Assembly (NCBI GenBank): GCA_044353505.1
Contig: JBILBU010000002.1
Coordinates: forward strand, 78,288-142,287
Source: Pollutibacter sp044353505
GTDB taxonomy: Bacteria > Bacteroidota > Bacteroidia > Chitinophagales > Chitinophagaceae
DNA: 64,000 bases
Direction of reading: 5' to 3'
The notes under the pieces: model-generated
What the model was told of the DNA's origin: nothing
Database searches by the model: none
What the model saw: only the letters and a program-made list of their open reading frames with translations
Shown: positions 54,201 to 62,225 of the stretch, piece after piece
How the letters are laid out: each line of letters opens with the position of its first letter
Numbering within the stretch: the stretch's first letter is position 1
Translations under genes and position numbers: made by a program

Positions 54201-57200
54201 CTTCTACGTTAACTGCTCTACCTCCCCCAGGATCTTTTGCATTTTCAATGCCCGCGAGTATGCCCCTAACTTCCCCGAGGTTTGGGTTTCCCATGATGGA
54301 ATAGATTTTTCCATTGATGGTTTTTCGGTAGATGAGTGTAAAGTTGTTGCTGTTTAAATTTCTTTCATTTTTAAGTTTCACCAATTCCTGCAACTCAATA
54401 TTCAATTCATTCTCCTCGGGCCATATCACTTTTTCGTCTGTTGTTCCAAATGGTGTTATTTTAAGTGGATATTTTACTTCATAGTAGTTATTGATATAGT
54501 CATTTCCAATTCGCACCACTGCAAATACTTCGCCGTCGTTAAGCTTTGTGTATTCGGGTAAGCTCTCTGCATGGTAGAACATTGACATGCTGTTGTATTG
54601 TCGAAGATCATGGTTGAATGATTTGAATACAGCCCTGCCATCTCCTTCCAGCAGGTTTGTGATGTTCATGCTCAATGACTGTTCGTTCTGCAGGATATTT
54701 ATTCCACCATTGCTCAGGGTCTGAACACGCTCTATGCCAGGAGGGATTCTATAAGGAACTGGATCCCTGCGGTCATTTTCTTCGATATTGACTGCCGATA
54801 CATTAAATCCTGTGCTGCTATTGGCAAGATCGATTGGCTTGTAAAGACCGCTGGTGTCTATGTCGTATGCAAATCTTCTCCAGTTATTTCGAACAAGGTC
54901 GAGCTTCGCAAAACGGAGTACAGTTGAGTCTGCGAAATCAGTCAGGAACATCCTGAAAAAGCGAATCGACTTAAAGTCAGGAATCTCTCCGATTTTTTTG
55001 TTGTATGATGCAATGGGCACTCTGAATTGATACCAGATCTGATCTTGCTTTGTGCCATCAGAGAGTGTTACATTGACTACTTTCTTATCTGCAATAAAGT
55101 TTTGACCCACCTGCATCACTGGATTGGTGGAGGGCTTGATGTCAATGCGGTACTGAAAATATTCTTCCGCTTCATTGAGTGTATTGTCTCTGTTCAGGTC
55201 TTCCCCGTCTGGATATAATGTGAATGCCGATGCAAATTGAGCACCCGCTTTGGCTATTGGAGAATTTCCTTCTGGATTATTGAAGTTTTTATAACGGGCT
55301 AGAATACCTGCATTCTCTGCATCATAAGTTTCATCTCGATAATACTTGAAGTTATCAGTCGATGGATCCGCGATTGCAGTCTGGTAGGCCTTAGAGTTGT
55401 TTCCATATCTTGATGCAAGGTCGCTGAGGTAACCGCTTCTAAGTCTTGTTTCTGCTGAATCTGATAGTCCGTCTAGTCCCACATCCTGGTAAGGCCTATC
55501 TGAAGGGGTATTGCTGAAGCCCTGCGTAACTTGTATAGGGTTGAGCGGCGAATTACCCCAGTTGGATGTAGCGGTGATTGAAGGAATGCCTGGGGTTGGC
55601 AATCCATTTTCATAAAACCTTCGAGAATCTTTAAGGATGTCTTCAGAAATATTTCCAAGATTAAGATAGAGTGATCCTCCAACAGGGTTTGTATTTTTTA
55701 TGAAAGGATCCAAAATCCAAAATTCAACAAATTCAATATTCGCAGTTTCAAAATCTGTTTGGTCTAGCCCACGCATGATACCACCCCAACGCTGACTTGG
55801 ATTTTTTAGTGTTCCATCGGTTTCAATATTCTCGGCGTCGTAATTGTACTGCCCTCTTTCTTTTGGATAATAGGCAAGGTCAAATGTTACAAGCTGACTT
55901 TGTCCGAAGTCTGGTGTTCTTCTTGGAAATATTTCTTGTTGCCCAACACTTCTCACACGTGGGTCAGACAGTTGGCTGATATCATTTCTGATTGGATTAT
56001 TCTGGTTCCTTTTTTCTTGAAGGACGGGCTCGATATTGTACCAAGCGAGCTTTGCCCTATTTCTCCCGTAGTCTATATTATCGAATAGGTTGGCTTCTGG
56101 GAACATGATGTTGCCAGACCGATCAGTTGCTCCAAATGGTGTTGATGACAAAGCCCAGCTGACCAATGGGAATCGCAAATCAATGCTTGACTTTGTTCCT
56201 TCAAAATCATCCAGATAAATCAGGCCTTGTCCGCCTTTGCCTATCTGTGGTGCATGGCCTGGCGTCATTTTTGCAGCCTCTGCTGAAATGCTGATGCTTG
56301 AAGTTCCGGTTGGTTCATAAAAAGGAAGTTTGCTCAGCCATTTATTCAACCTCGGAAGTTCTGTATTGTAGCTAAGGTCTAATCCTGTCATGCTGTTGCG
56401 TATAGGATCAGAACCGTATTCCATTTTGGTAAAGAATGGGCGTTCACTTAACCTAACCATGCTTCCCCCCATTGAAAACTTTTCATTAAAGAGATAGTCC
56501 CATCGAAGACCCATGTAGGTGCGTTGCTGAACGCCAAACGTTGCATTGTTCTCAAACTGCACGTTCACCGGTAGTCCCGATTGGGTGATGGCACTGTTAA
56601 TGATGCGCAGGGTTCCAGAAAGGTAGTCAATGGTATAGTCGATATTTTCCTGCAGTGTTTGTCCACCTGCAGTTACCGTTACAGATCCTTGTGGAATGTT
56701 GAAGGCGTTGAGAGAAATCTCTCCTGTTGATCCACCGGATGACTTCGAAGTTCCTCTCATGATAAACCTATTTAGGTTTGCATAGGTTTGTGCGATGGCT
56801 TTAATGGTATCATAGAGGGGGTAGAAAAGATATTTTTCTCGCAGTGAGGGGTCACTGGTAAATGCGTATTCGAGGTCGCGCCCGAATGGTTCCAGCACAG
56901 GAAAAATCACCCTGCTTTGATTTGAGTTTACTGTATATCCTTCAACGAAATCAAATACGCCATCTGGCTGGGGATCGTTCTGGTTGTTGAGTCGATCAAG
57001 GTTCAAGAGTGTAATCAATGGAATGCCCGCTTGATCTCCCTCAGGGATATATCTTTTTTCTCCACCGCCCGGTTCTTGATACAATACGTTGAATTGAAAA
57101 TCTTGCCGCTCTAACTGACCATATCCAACAGGGTAGATATTTTTCATCATCAGGTCCCACATGGGCAAGGCAGTACGTTGTGATGTTGCTTTGAGCAATT

Positions 57201-58683
57201 TCAGGAAGAGTACATTTTGAACACCGCTTGCAGTGTCAACGGGAATGTCTTGTGCAAACTCACCCACTTGGTAAACCCTTCCATTCACCGTGTATTGATA
57301 AGCAACACCCAATACTTCGTCGGGTTGTAGGGTAACGTTAAGGGAGATGAAACCAAGTTGCCTGTTGAAGTAATATTGTGATGAGTCGAGTTTTCTTGCA
57401 AACGTTTTTTCAAAGTCACGGACAGGCAGTAGCCCGATGCTGTTGAGGTAATTTACAATTTGAGCAGGGTTTCTGCTGCTCGGATTGCTGATTACTTTTG
57501 AGTATAAATCATTTGTTCCATTTGATGGCAGGGTGATTCCCGGCCTTGGATTGACGGTTGGTGGTTGTTGATAGGGTTGATCTTCTGCGAGGTCCATCAA
57601 TCCAACTACATCACGTGCGTTGGTGGTAGATCCCATCCTGTTGGTTACCCAAACTTCAAGCCTTAAGAGTTGTACTTGGGAGTTGATGATGGGCAGATTT
57701 TTCATTGCCTTGTTATAATCCCGTCTGAAATGTTGCGCAAGAAGAAAGTGTCTGTTCTCTTCATATTCGTCCGCTTTGATTTCAAACGGAGTGCTGCTCG
57801 ACCCACCATTGAATCCGGCAGATTGTCTTTGAGAACGCTGACTCGCAAAAACAGTAGAGACCCAAAGCTTACCAAACTGCAGCTGTGTTTTTATTCCGAA
57901 GAGTTGTTGCGCGCCAGGTATGAGTGTGCCCTTGGATGCAAATGAAGTGTTGCCCACTTCTATCTTTTTGAAGATGTCTTCTGCACCTCCGCTATAGTCC
58001 AGTTTCAATTGATTTTCAAAGTCGAATGTGGAGAGTGTATTGTAGCTGATTGGAAACTTCATCTTGTCTCCAATGTTGCCAATCACATTTAGGTTGGCCG
58101 CCATGTCAAAATCAAGTCCCCCGTTTCTTCTTGCCCTTTCAGGCAGGGTGGGGTTTTTGATGTTCTGTCCTTGGTATCCTGCTGTGATGTTGACTTCCCC
58201 CTGCGGTTTGATATCAATCTTTCCAGTGCCAAACAACCTGTTAAACAGGTCTTCGCCCATATTCATCTTGGGCTTAACCAATTTTCTGTTGATTAAGCTG
58301 CTTGTGTTGGCGCGTTTCTGAAAATATTCACTTTCCGATTTTCTTGCTTGCAAGCGCATGAATTCATCAAAGCTCAGCGAGATGGGTTTTCTGAAATAGC
58401 TGTTTCCAATTTTTTCAACGATGTAGTACTCTTTCGTTTTTGGATCGTAGCTAATCGAGTCTATTATATTGGCAGGGTCTTTAAGATCAAATGGATTCTT
58501 TGATCTCATTGAAAACTTATCTCCTCTCCTGTCTTGCAGTGGATAGGGCAGGGTATCCACTGCGGGAATAGTGTCTTGTTGAATTTGGCTGGTATACCAA
58601 CGTGAGAAGCCATTAGCATTCATCCTGGCAGATGCGCTAATCAAAAGGGTGAGCAATGTTATCTTAAATGATAACTGTTTCAA
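51217..58683 (-). CDS. sprA: cell surface protein SprA (T9SS translocon)
   Basis: A 2488-residue outer-membrane protein with a signal peptide (about 1-23), the giant single-chain beta barrel that forms the type IX secretion channel. Family features are the N-terminal LKDPANIIDSISYDPKTKEY segment, the repeated GKLWVSTVFASQRSQRQS and YLDDFEGTKSSIDLR parts, and the final QLYFDQRRMNPYISNAAP region. Length is typical of SprA (about 2400). Cargo includes the type A and type B sorting-domain proteins seen at 18238, 11568 and 47736. A Lys/Glu-rich segment lies at about residues 1884-2014. The gene follows ruvA by 34 nt on the same strand, an arrangement seen in other Bacteroidota. Confidence 0.95.
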   Translation of the reverse strand: MKQLSFKITLLTLLISASARMNANGFSRWYTSQIQQDTIPAVDTLPYPLQDRRGDKFSMRSKNPFDLKDPANIIDSISYDPKTKEYYIVEKIGNSYFRKPISLSFDEFMRLQARKSESEYFQKRANTSSLINRKLVKPKMNMGEDLFNRLFGTGKIDIKPQGEVNITAGYQGQNIKNPTLPERARRNGGLDFDMAANLNVIGNIGDKMKFPISYNTLSTFDFENQLKLDYSGGAEDIFKKIEVGNTSFASKGTLIPGAQQLFGIKTQLQFGKLWVSTVFASQRSQRQSAGFNGGSSSTPFEIKADEYEENRHFLLAQHFRRDYNKAMKNLPIINSQVQLLRLEVWVTNRMGSTTNARDVVGLMDLAEDQPYQQPPTVNPRPGITLPSNGTNDLYSKVISNPSSRNPAQIVNYLNSIGLLPVRDFEKTFARKLDSSQYYFNRQLGFISLNVTLQPDEVLGVAYQYTVNGRVYQVGEFAQDIPVDTASGVQNVLFLKLLKATSQRTALPMWDLMMKNIYPVGYGQLERQDFQFNVLYQEPGGGEKRYIPEGDQAGIPLITLLNLDRLNNQNDPQPDGVFDFVEGYTVNSNQSRVIFPVLEPFGRDLEYAFTSDPSLREKYLFYPLYDTIKAIAQTYANLNRFIMRGTSKSSGGSTGEISLNAFNIPQGSVTVTAGGQTLQENIDYTIDYLSGTLRIINSAITQSGLPVNVQFENNATFGVQQRTYMGLRWDYLFNEKFSMGGSMVRLSERPFFTKMEYGSDPIRNSMTGLDLSYNTELPRLNKWLSKLPFYEPTGTSSISISAEAAKMTPGHAPQIGKGGQGLIYLDDFEGTKSSIDLRFPLVSWALSSTPFGATDRSGNIMFPEANLFDNIDYGRNRAKLAWYNIEPVLQEKRNQNNPIRNDISQLSDPRVRSVGQQEIFPRRTPDFGQSQLVTFDLAYYPKERGQYNYDAENIETDGTLKNPSQRWGGIMRGLDQTDFETANIEFVEFWILDPFIKNTNPVGGSLYLNLGNISEDILKDSRRFYENGLPTPGIPSITATSNWGNSPLNPIQVTQGFSNTPSDRPYQDVGLDGLSDSAETRLRSGYLSDLASRYGNNSKAYQTAIADPSTDNFKYYRDETYDAENAGILARYKNFNNPEGNSPIAKAGAQFASAFTLYPDGEDLNRDNTLNEAEEYFQYRIDIKPSTNPVMQVGQNFIADKKVVNVTLSDGTKQDQIWYQFRVPIASYNKKIGEIPDFKSIRFFRMFLTDFADSTVLRFAKLDLVRNNWRRFAYDIDTSGLYKPIDLANSSTGFNVSAVNIEENDRRDPVPYRIPPGIERVQTLSNGGINILQNEQSLSMNITNLLEGDGRAVFKSFNHDLRQYNSMSMFYHAESLPEYTKLNDGEVFAVVRIGNDYINNYYEVKYPLKITPFGTTDEKVIWPEENELNIELQELVKLKNERNLNSNNFTLIYRKTINGKIYSIMGNPNLGEVRGILAGIENAKDPGGGRAVNVEAWINELRLSGLNEKGGWAAVGQMNLQLADLGSISMSTNIHTIGFGQLEQRVNDRYRDDYKQFDISTNLQLGKLLPKKLGLEVPFFANISQMISSPEYDPYDKDITLKEKLNLYRNKRDSIRRDAVDFTGIKTFNFTNVRFTPKFDKKIRLWSISNFDFSYSVTQTSQHNPLIQKNQVKKSQGGIGYNYNAQPKYIEPFKKIIKTKTPWLDFIRNVNFNPVPSLIGVRMDTRRQFGAIRPRNIGGGKFSIPETYDKYFIIDRNYNMRWDLTRSLNVDFKALNNSRVDEPFGRIDTRDKIDSIRKNFLKGGRNTMYTQSADITYNVPTSGIPILDWTTVNLAYRTTYNWVGASRLAVNLGNTIQNSNQIGGTAEFNLTQLYNKSRLLRAADQIVPREEIVKEKKIKQKKDKKGEPEEDLEITTVAPPKVKRASLNIDPSGDKITMINPTAVMPGTMDYSPRKTSFSAAQVPAEKKEEPLTKKEKLEKKKKEDVAKGDKDKKKKPAAVERQVKQREAVELSKIEKAVFKTLTAVKRIGATYNEGGSTFLPGYTDSTKFLGQNWRSMAPGIDFIMGKQPNQAWLQDIAKKGLVTKDPMLNNLFLQNYDQKLSLTAQVEPLRDFLVDLNLDKSISKNYSTLFKDTVGTGNFNALSAYGGGGFSISFISFQTLFGKFDPNVTSETFKKFEANRKVLSKRLGEKNPYSSGVGSDGYYKGYGRYAQDVLVPAFIAAYTNKDPNGISLIGSGETGSVKTNPFKGYLPKPNWRVTYSGLSRIEALQPYLSNFTLTHGYNSTLSMNSFNTALLFQDTLMIGFPSFLDTVSGNFIPYFLVPNLLISEQFAPLIGIDFTTPGQWSGRIEFRKSRQLSMSLIDFQLSEIRSTEITFGMRWRKRGFPLPFRLNIGKEKTGSKVNNDITFAFDFSIRDDINSNSRLDQSNAFATGGQQVISIRPTIDYVLSNRVNLQLYFDQRRMNPYISNAAPSVNTRGGVQVRISLAQ

Positions 58684-58717
58684 GAAGTCGATAAAATTTG
58701 ATGGAGTAGAGTTCTAA

Positions 58718-59302
58718 TCAAATAAACTGGAGTGATTTTTTGATGAGTGATTCTAGGGTGCTCTCTTCAGGATCAGCAGTGCGTGCCTTTTTCAAGGCAG
58801 ACTCTGCAGTATTTTTTTGTATGCCCAATGCAATCAATGCATTGAGTGCATCATGATCAATGCTGTGTTGTGAAAATCCGCCAGTAATTATTTCGTGACC
58901 TGATTTAACCATTTTATCGCGAAGCTCTAGGATGATTCTTTCTGCAGATTTTCTACCGATTCCTTTTATTTTTTCAAGTGCCACTGCATTGCCCGATGCA
59001 ATAGCATTTCGAAGCTCCTGTGGTTGCATGGAAGAAAGCATCATTCTGGCAGTGGATGCACCAACGCCATTTACATTAATGAGCTGTACAAATAGTTCTT
59101 TTTCTGCTTGTTCTGCGAAGCCAAAGAGGGTATGACCGTCTTCTTTAATTTGTAAGTGAGTAAGCAGCGTGCCCTGCTTCAAATCCTGTATCCTGGTGAA
59201 GGTATTCAGACTGATCTGCACTTCATAGCCAACACCTTGTACATCAATGTGCATGTATGAGGGTGTTTTTATGGTGAAGTTGCCTGTCAGACTAGCTATC
59301 AT
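58718..59302 (-). CDS. ruvA: Holliday junction DNA helicase subunit RuvA
   Basis: A 194-residue protein that binds four-way junctions as a tetramer and recruits the RuvB motor. Domain I (OB fold) starts MIASLTGNFTIKTPSY. Domain II has two helix-hairpin-helix motifs, LINVNGVGASTARMMLSSM and LEKIKGIGRKSAERI. Domain III, at the C-terminus (about 148-194), contacts RuvB. The frame opens at 59323, but the ATG at 59302 gives the standard N-terminus. A -7 box TATCTTTG at 59321-59328 lies just upstream. It is transcribed with sprA downstream. ruvB is elsewhere. Confidence 0.95.
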   Translation of the reverse strand: MIASLTGNFTIKTPSYMHIDVQGVGYEVQISLNTFTRIQDLKQGTLLTHLQIKEDGHTLFGFAEQAEKELFVQLINVNGVGASTARMMLSSMQPQELRNAIASGNAVALEKIKGIGRKSAERIILELRDKMVKSGHEIITGGFSQHSIDHDALNALIALGIQKNTAESALKKARTADPEESTLESLIKKSLQFI

Positions 59303-59320
59303 GGGCTTTAAATTCTCTGG

Positions 59321-59328
59321 CAAAGATA
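59321..59328 (-). promoter_or_regulatory. -7 box of the ruvA-sprA promoter
   Basis: TATCTTTG (minus strand), followed by a C-rich start region; the ruvA ATG is 18 nt beyond the box, implying a leader of about 12 nt. Confidence 0.5.
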
Positions 59329-59412
59329 CTAAATAAAGTTTAGGGAGTGGTGGTGATGAAATGCTGAACTGCTAACGCGTTCAGGTGAGGGGGGAACTAT
59401 TTTTTGATATCA

Positions 59413-59872
59413 TTTCAACTGCTTAAACTGCTTAAACTGCTTCAACCTGTATTCCCTTCAACCCTCCCGATTCGTGCTTCGCACTCTCGGGATCTTCGAC
59501 TTCAACTGCTTAAACTGCTTCAACCTGTATTCCCTTCAACCCTCCCGATTCGTGCTTCGCACTCTCGGGATCTTCGACTTAAACCGCTTAAACCGCTTAA
59601 ACTGCTTCAACCTGTATTCCCTTCAACCCTCCCGATTAGTGCTTCGCACTCTCGGGATCTTCGACTTCATCTGCTTAAACCGCTTAAACTGCTTCAACCT
59701 GTATTCCCTTCAACCCTCCCGATTCGTGCTTCGCACTCTCGGGATCTTCGACTTCATCTGCTTAAACCGCTTAAACCCCTTAAACCTGTATTCCCTTCAA
59801 CCCTCCCGATTCGTGCTTCGCACTCTCGGGATCTTCGACTTCATCTGCTTAAACCGCTTAAACCCCTTAAAC
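59413..59872 (+). repeat. composite tandem array: 9-bp units alternating with five 26-bp hairpins
   Basis: The array has five hairpin modules at 59466-59491, 59544-59569, 59631-59656, 59718-59743 and 59805-59830, so the spacings are 78, 87, 87 and 87 bp. Each module is CCCGA, three bases, GTGC, loop TTC, GCAC, TC, TCGGG, followed by ATCTTCGAC. Between modules are runs of 9-bp words such as GCTTAAACT, GCTTAAACC, GCTTCAACC and TTCAACCCT; the 9-bp jump from 78 to 87 is one extra word. The third hairpin has one base change (TTAGTGC). There is no unique spacer DNA. Confidence 0.95.
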
Positions 59873-59893
59873 TTCTCTAAACCTGCCTTTCCC

Positions 59894-59901
59894 TATCTTT
59901 A
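59894..59901 (+). promoter_or_regulatory. -7 box of the fabH promoter
   Basis: TATCTTTA, 17 nt before the fabH ATG, followed by an ACCCCAAA tract and GAATT as in fabI. The position expected for a -33 element falls on the edge of the repeat array. Confidence 0.45.
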
Positions 59902-59918
59902 CACCCCAAAGAATTGAT

Positions 59919-60911
59919 ATGCATAAAATAACTGCAGCCATCACAGCAATAGGTGGCTTTGTTCCTGAGGATAAGCTGACCAACGCCGATCTTGAAAAGT
60001 TGGTTGACACCAATGATGAATGGATAAAATCTCGCACAGGAATTGATGAGCGGCGGATTTTAAAGGGGGAGGGCAAGGCTACTTCTGATCTTGTTGTTCC
60101 TGCTGTTAGGGCATTGTGTGAGAAGAGGGGAATCGACCCCAACGAGATTGATTGCTTGATCGTAGCAACAATAACACCTGATATGTTTTTCCCAAGCACC
60201 GCCAATGTGAGTTGCGATAAGCTGGGGATTAAAAACGCCTGGGGTTTTGACATGCTTGCGGCTTGCTCCGGTTTTTTATATGGCTTAACCACGGGCGCTG
60301 CCCTTATAGAAAGTGGGAGGTATAAAAAAGTAGTGGTTGTTGGTGCAGATAAAATGAGCTCGATTGTTGATTATACAGACAGAACCACCTGTATTCTTTT
60401 TGGTGATGGTGCCGGTGCAGTATTGCTAGAGCCCAATCTTGAAGGATATGGGGTGCTGGATAGTATTTTAAAAAGTGATGGAAGCGGAGGCAAGTACCTG
60501 TATATGAAGGCAGGAGGGTCTTTGCAGCCTTCCTCGGCGGAAACCCTAGCCAACAAAGAGCATTTTCTTTTTCAAGACGGACAACCTGTTTTTAAATTTG
60601 CTGTTACAGGGATGGCTGATGTGAGTTACGAACTCATCCAGCGCAATAACCTGACGGCTGATGACGTTGCCTGGCTTGTGCCACACCAAGCCAACAAAAG
60701 GATAATCGACGCCACAGCAAGACGGATGGGATTGCCGGATGAAAAGGTGTTGATGAATATCCAGCGCTATGGGAACACAACGGCAGCAACCATTCCACTG
60801 TGCTTGTGGGATTTTCAGGATAAGATGAAGAAGGGCGATAATATTGTGCTTGCGGCATTTGGTGGAGGATTTACCTGGGGAGCAACTTGGGTGAAATGGT
60901 TTATGGGTTGA
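59919..60911 (+). CDS. fabH: beta-ketoacyl-ACP synthase III
   Basis: A 330-residue condensing enzyme that starts fatty-acid chains from acyl-CoA and malonyl-ACP. Catalytic Cys, His and Asn are visible in DMLAACSGFLYGL (about residue 116), VPHQANKRI (about 258) and RYGNTTAATIP (about 287). The N-terminus shows TNDEWIKSRTGIDERR and the C-terminus AFGGGFTWGATWVKW. The last three residues (FMG) and the stop codon run into a 9-bp tandem array, so the natural C-terminus may have been altered slightly. The gene is preceded by the composite array and followed after 67 nt by the trans-sulfuration gene. Confidence 0.94.
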   Translation: MHKITAAITAIGGFVPEDKLTNADLEKLVDTNDEWIKSRTGIDERRILKGEGKATSDLVVPAVRALCEKRGIDPNEIDCLIVATITPDMFFPSTANVSCDKLGIKNAWGFDMLAACSGFLYGLTTGAALIESGRYKKVVVVGADKMSSIVDYTDRTTCILFGDGAGAVLLEPNLEGYGVLDSILKSDGSGGKYLYMKAGGSLQPSSAETLANKEHFLFQDGQPVFKFAVTGMADVSYELIQRNNLTADDVAWLVPHQANKRIIDATARRMGLPDEKVLMNIQRYGNTTAATIPLCLWDFQDKMKKGDNIVLAAFGGGFTWGATWVKWFMG

Positions 60912-60960
60912 GGGAGTTGAAGAGGTTGAAGCAGTTGAGGAGGTTGAAGGGGTTGAGGGT
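60907..60960 (+). repeat. six tandem 9-bp units overlapping the fabH stop codon
   Basis: Six consecutive 9-mers of form RGTTGARGN (GGTTGAGGG, AGTTGAAGA, GGTTGAAGC, AGTTGAGGA, GGTTGAAGG, GGTTGAGGG) fill exactly 54 bp. The fabH stop codon (TGA, 60909-60911) is inside the first unit. On the opposite strand the words read as TTCAACC/CTCAACC, the same family as the arrays at 59413 and 63432. Confidence 0.95.
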
Positions 60961-60978
60961 AAATTTAAATTTCTAGAT

Positions 60979-62205
60979 ATGTCTGTCAATAAAAAAAAGT
61001 TTAAAGGATTTTCCTCTCTCGCTATTCATGCTGGTCAGCATCCTGATCCCATGTACGCACACATTACACCCATCTATGCTTCTTCTACCTATGTGTATGA
61101 TGAGGCTGAGCAGGGGGCAAGAAGGTTTTCCGGACAAGAAGAAGGATATATCTATTCCCGTTGGGGCAATCCAACCATGAATGAAGCGGAAGAAAAGATT
61201 GCCGCAATGGAAACATTCAGATTGGAAAAAAACGGTGTTCAACTTCAGGCGAAGTCGCTTTTGCATGCTTCGGGGATGGCTGCCATCAGTTCCCTGTTTA
61301 TTGCTACACTGAAGAAGGGCGACAAAATATTAACCCATTATTCTTTATACAGTGGCACACAGGATCTGATGAAAACGCTTCTCGATCCGTTGGAAGTGGA
61401 AGCCATTATTGTTGACCTCAGGGATCTTTCATTGGCAGAAAAATATTTGAAAGAAGATGCCAAGATCAAGATGATCTATCTTGAAACCCCTGCTAATCCT
61501 ACGCTTCAGTGTGTTGATCTTGCAGAGTTGGCCAAGCTTGCAAAGCAGTACGGAAAATTAACGGCATGCGACAATACCTTTGCAACTCCTTATTTACAAC
61601 AACCTTTTAAGTTTGGCATAGATTTTATTGTGCATTCAACAACGAAGTTTTTAAATGGACATGGCACCGCGATTGGTGGTGTGTTGTTGGGCACTGATAT
61701 TGAGTTCATGAAAACCAAGGCAACAAAAACACATCGTTTACTTGGTGGTAACAGCAATGCCTTTGAGGCATTTTTGTTGATTAATGGAATGAAGACTTTA
61801 GAAGTGAGGATGCAAAGACATTGTGAAAATGCGATGAAGGTGGCTGAATATCTGAATGCGCATCCTGCAATTGAAAAAGTGAATTATAATGGCTTGTCGT
61901 CTCATCCCGATTATCTCGTTTCTAAAAAGCAGATGACTCATCCTGGAGCCATGATGAGTGTTGAATTGAAGAATGGTTTTGATGCAGGTGTGATGTTCAT
62001 GAATAAGCTGCAACTGTGCACCAGAACTGTATCTCTTGGCACCTGCGATACTTTGTTATCTCACCCCGCATCCATGTCGCATTCCAGCATACCCCGCGAA
62101 CAAAGACTCGAGTATGGTATTACGGATGGATTGATCCGACTCAGTGTGGGAATGGAAAATATTGAGGATATCTTGGAAGATTTTGAACAGGCCTTGGCTG
62201 GTTGA
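60979..62205 (+). CDS. trans-sulfuration family PLP-dependent enzyme (methionine gamma-lyase/cystathionine gamma-synthase type)
   Basis: A 408-residue fold-type I PLP enzyme of the Cys/Met metabolism family. It shows the substrate and phosphate-binding YSRWGNPTMNEAEEKIA, SGMAAISSLF, YLETPANPTLQ and DNTFATPYLQQP. The PLP-binding Lys, near residue 224, is in VHSTTKFLNGHGTAIGG, and the C-terminal SHPASMSHSSIPREQR segment follows. Members catalyse cystathionine synthesis or cleavage, O-acetylhomoserine sulfhydrylation, or methionine gamma-lysis; residues separating these classes cannot be decided by eye. The start at 60979 follows a short AT-rich gap after the 9-bp array. Confidence 0.88.
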   Translation: MSVNKKKFKGFSSLAIHAGQHPDPMYAHITPIYASSTYVYDEAEQGARRFSGQEEGYIYSRWGNPTMNEAEEKIAAMETFRLEKNGVQLQAKSLLHASGMAAISSLFIATLKKGDKILTHYSLYSGTQDLMKTLLDPLEVEAIIVDLRDLSLAEKYLKEDAKIKMIYLETPANPTLQCVDLAELAKLAKQYGKLTACDNTFATPYLQQPFKFGIDFIVHSTTKFLNGHGTAIGGVLLGTDIEFMKTKATKTHRLLGGNSNAFEAFLLINGMKTLEVRMQRHCENAMKVAEYLNAHPAIEKVNYNGLSSHPDYLVSKKQMTHPGAMMSVELKNGFDAGVMFMNKLQLCTRTVSLGTCDTLLSHPASMSHSSIPREQRLEYGITDGLIRLSVGMENIEDILEDFEQALAG

Positions 62206-62225
62206 TGCAACGATGCCTGATTCAC

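Larger units (their letters stand above)
59303..59918. other. divergent intergenic region of 616 bp (ruvA/fabH) dominated by a tandem array
   Basis: It holds the ruvA promoter (TATCTTTG on the minus strand, 59321-59328), about 85 bp of unremarkable sequence, the composite repeat array at 59413-59872, and the fabH promoter box (59894-59901). Two overlapping reading frames of 147 and 158 codons run through the array only because its unit lengths are multiples of three; they are not genes. Confidence 0.85.

Noticed and set aside
59413..59872. Possible CRISPR array
   Set aside because: The repeats are contiguous and the segments between hairpins are themselves repeated 9-bp words, not unique spacers. 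No cas genes are present.
59404..59917. Two overlapping reading frames of 158 and 147 codons with strongly repeated peptides
   Set aside because: They arise because the array unit is 78 or 87 bp, a multiple of three, and lacks stops in two frames. The peptides are pure repeat translation with no start context or family resemblance.
60546..60989. Minus-strand frame of 147 codons with a PST/SST-rich start
   Set aside because: It is antisense to fabH, and its Ser/Thr/Pro part is the translation of the 9-bp array. It is useful only as evidence that the array matches the one in the acetyltransferase gene.
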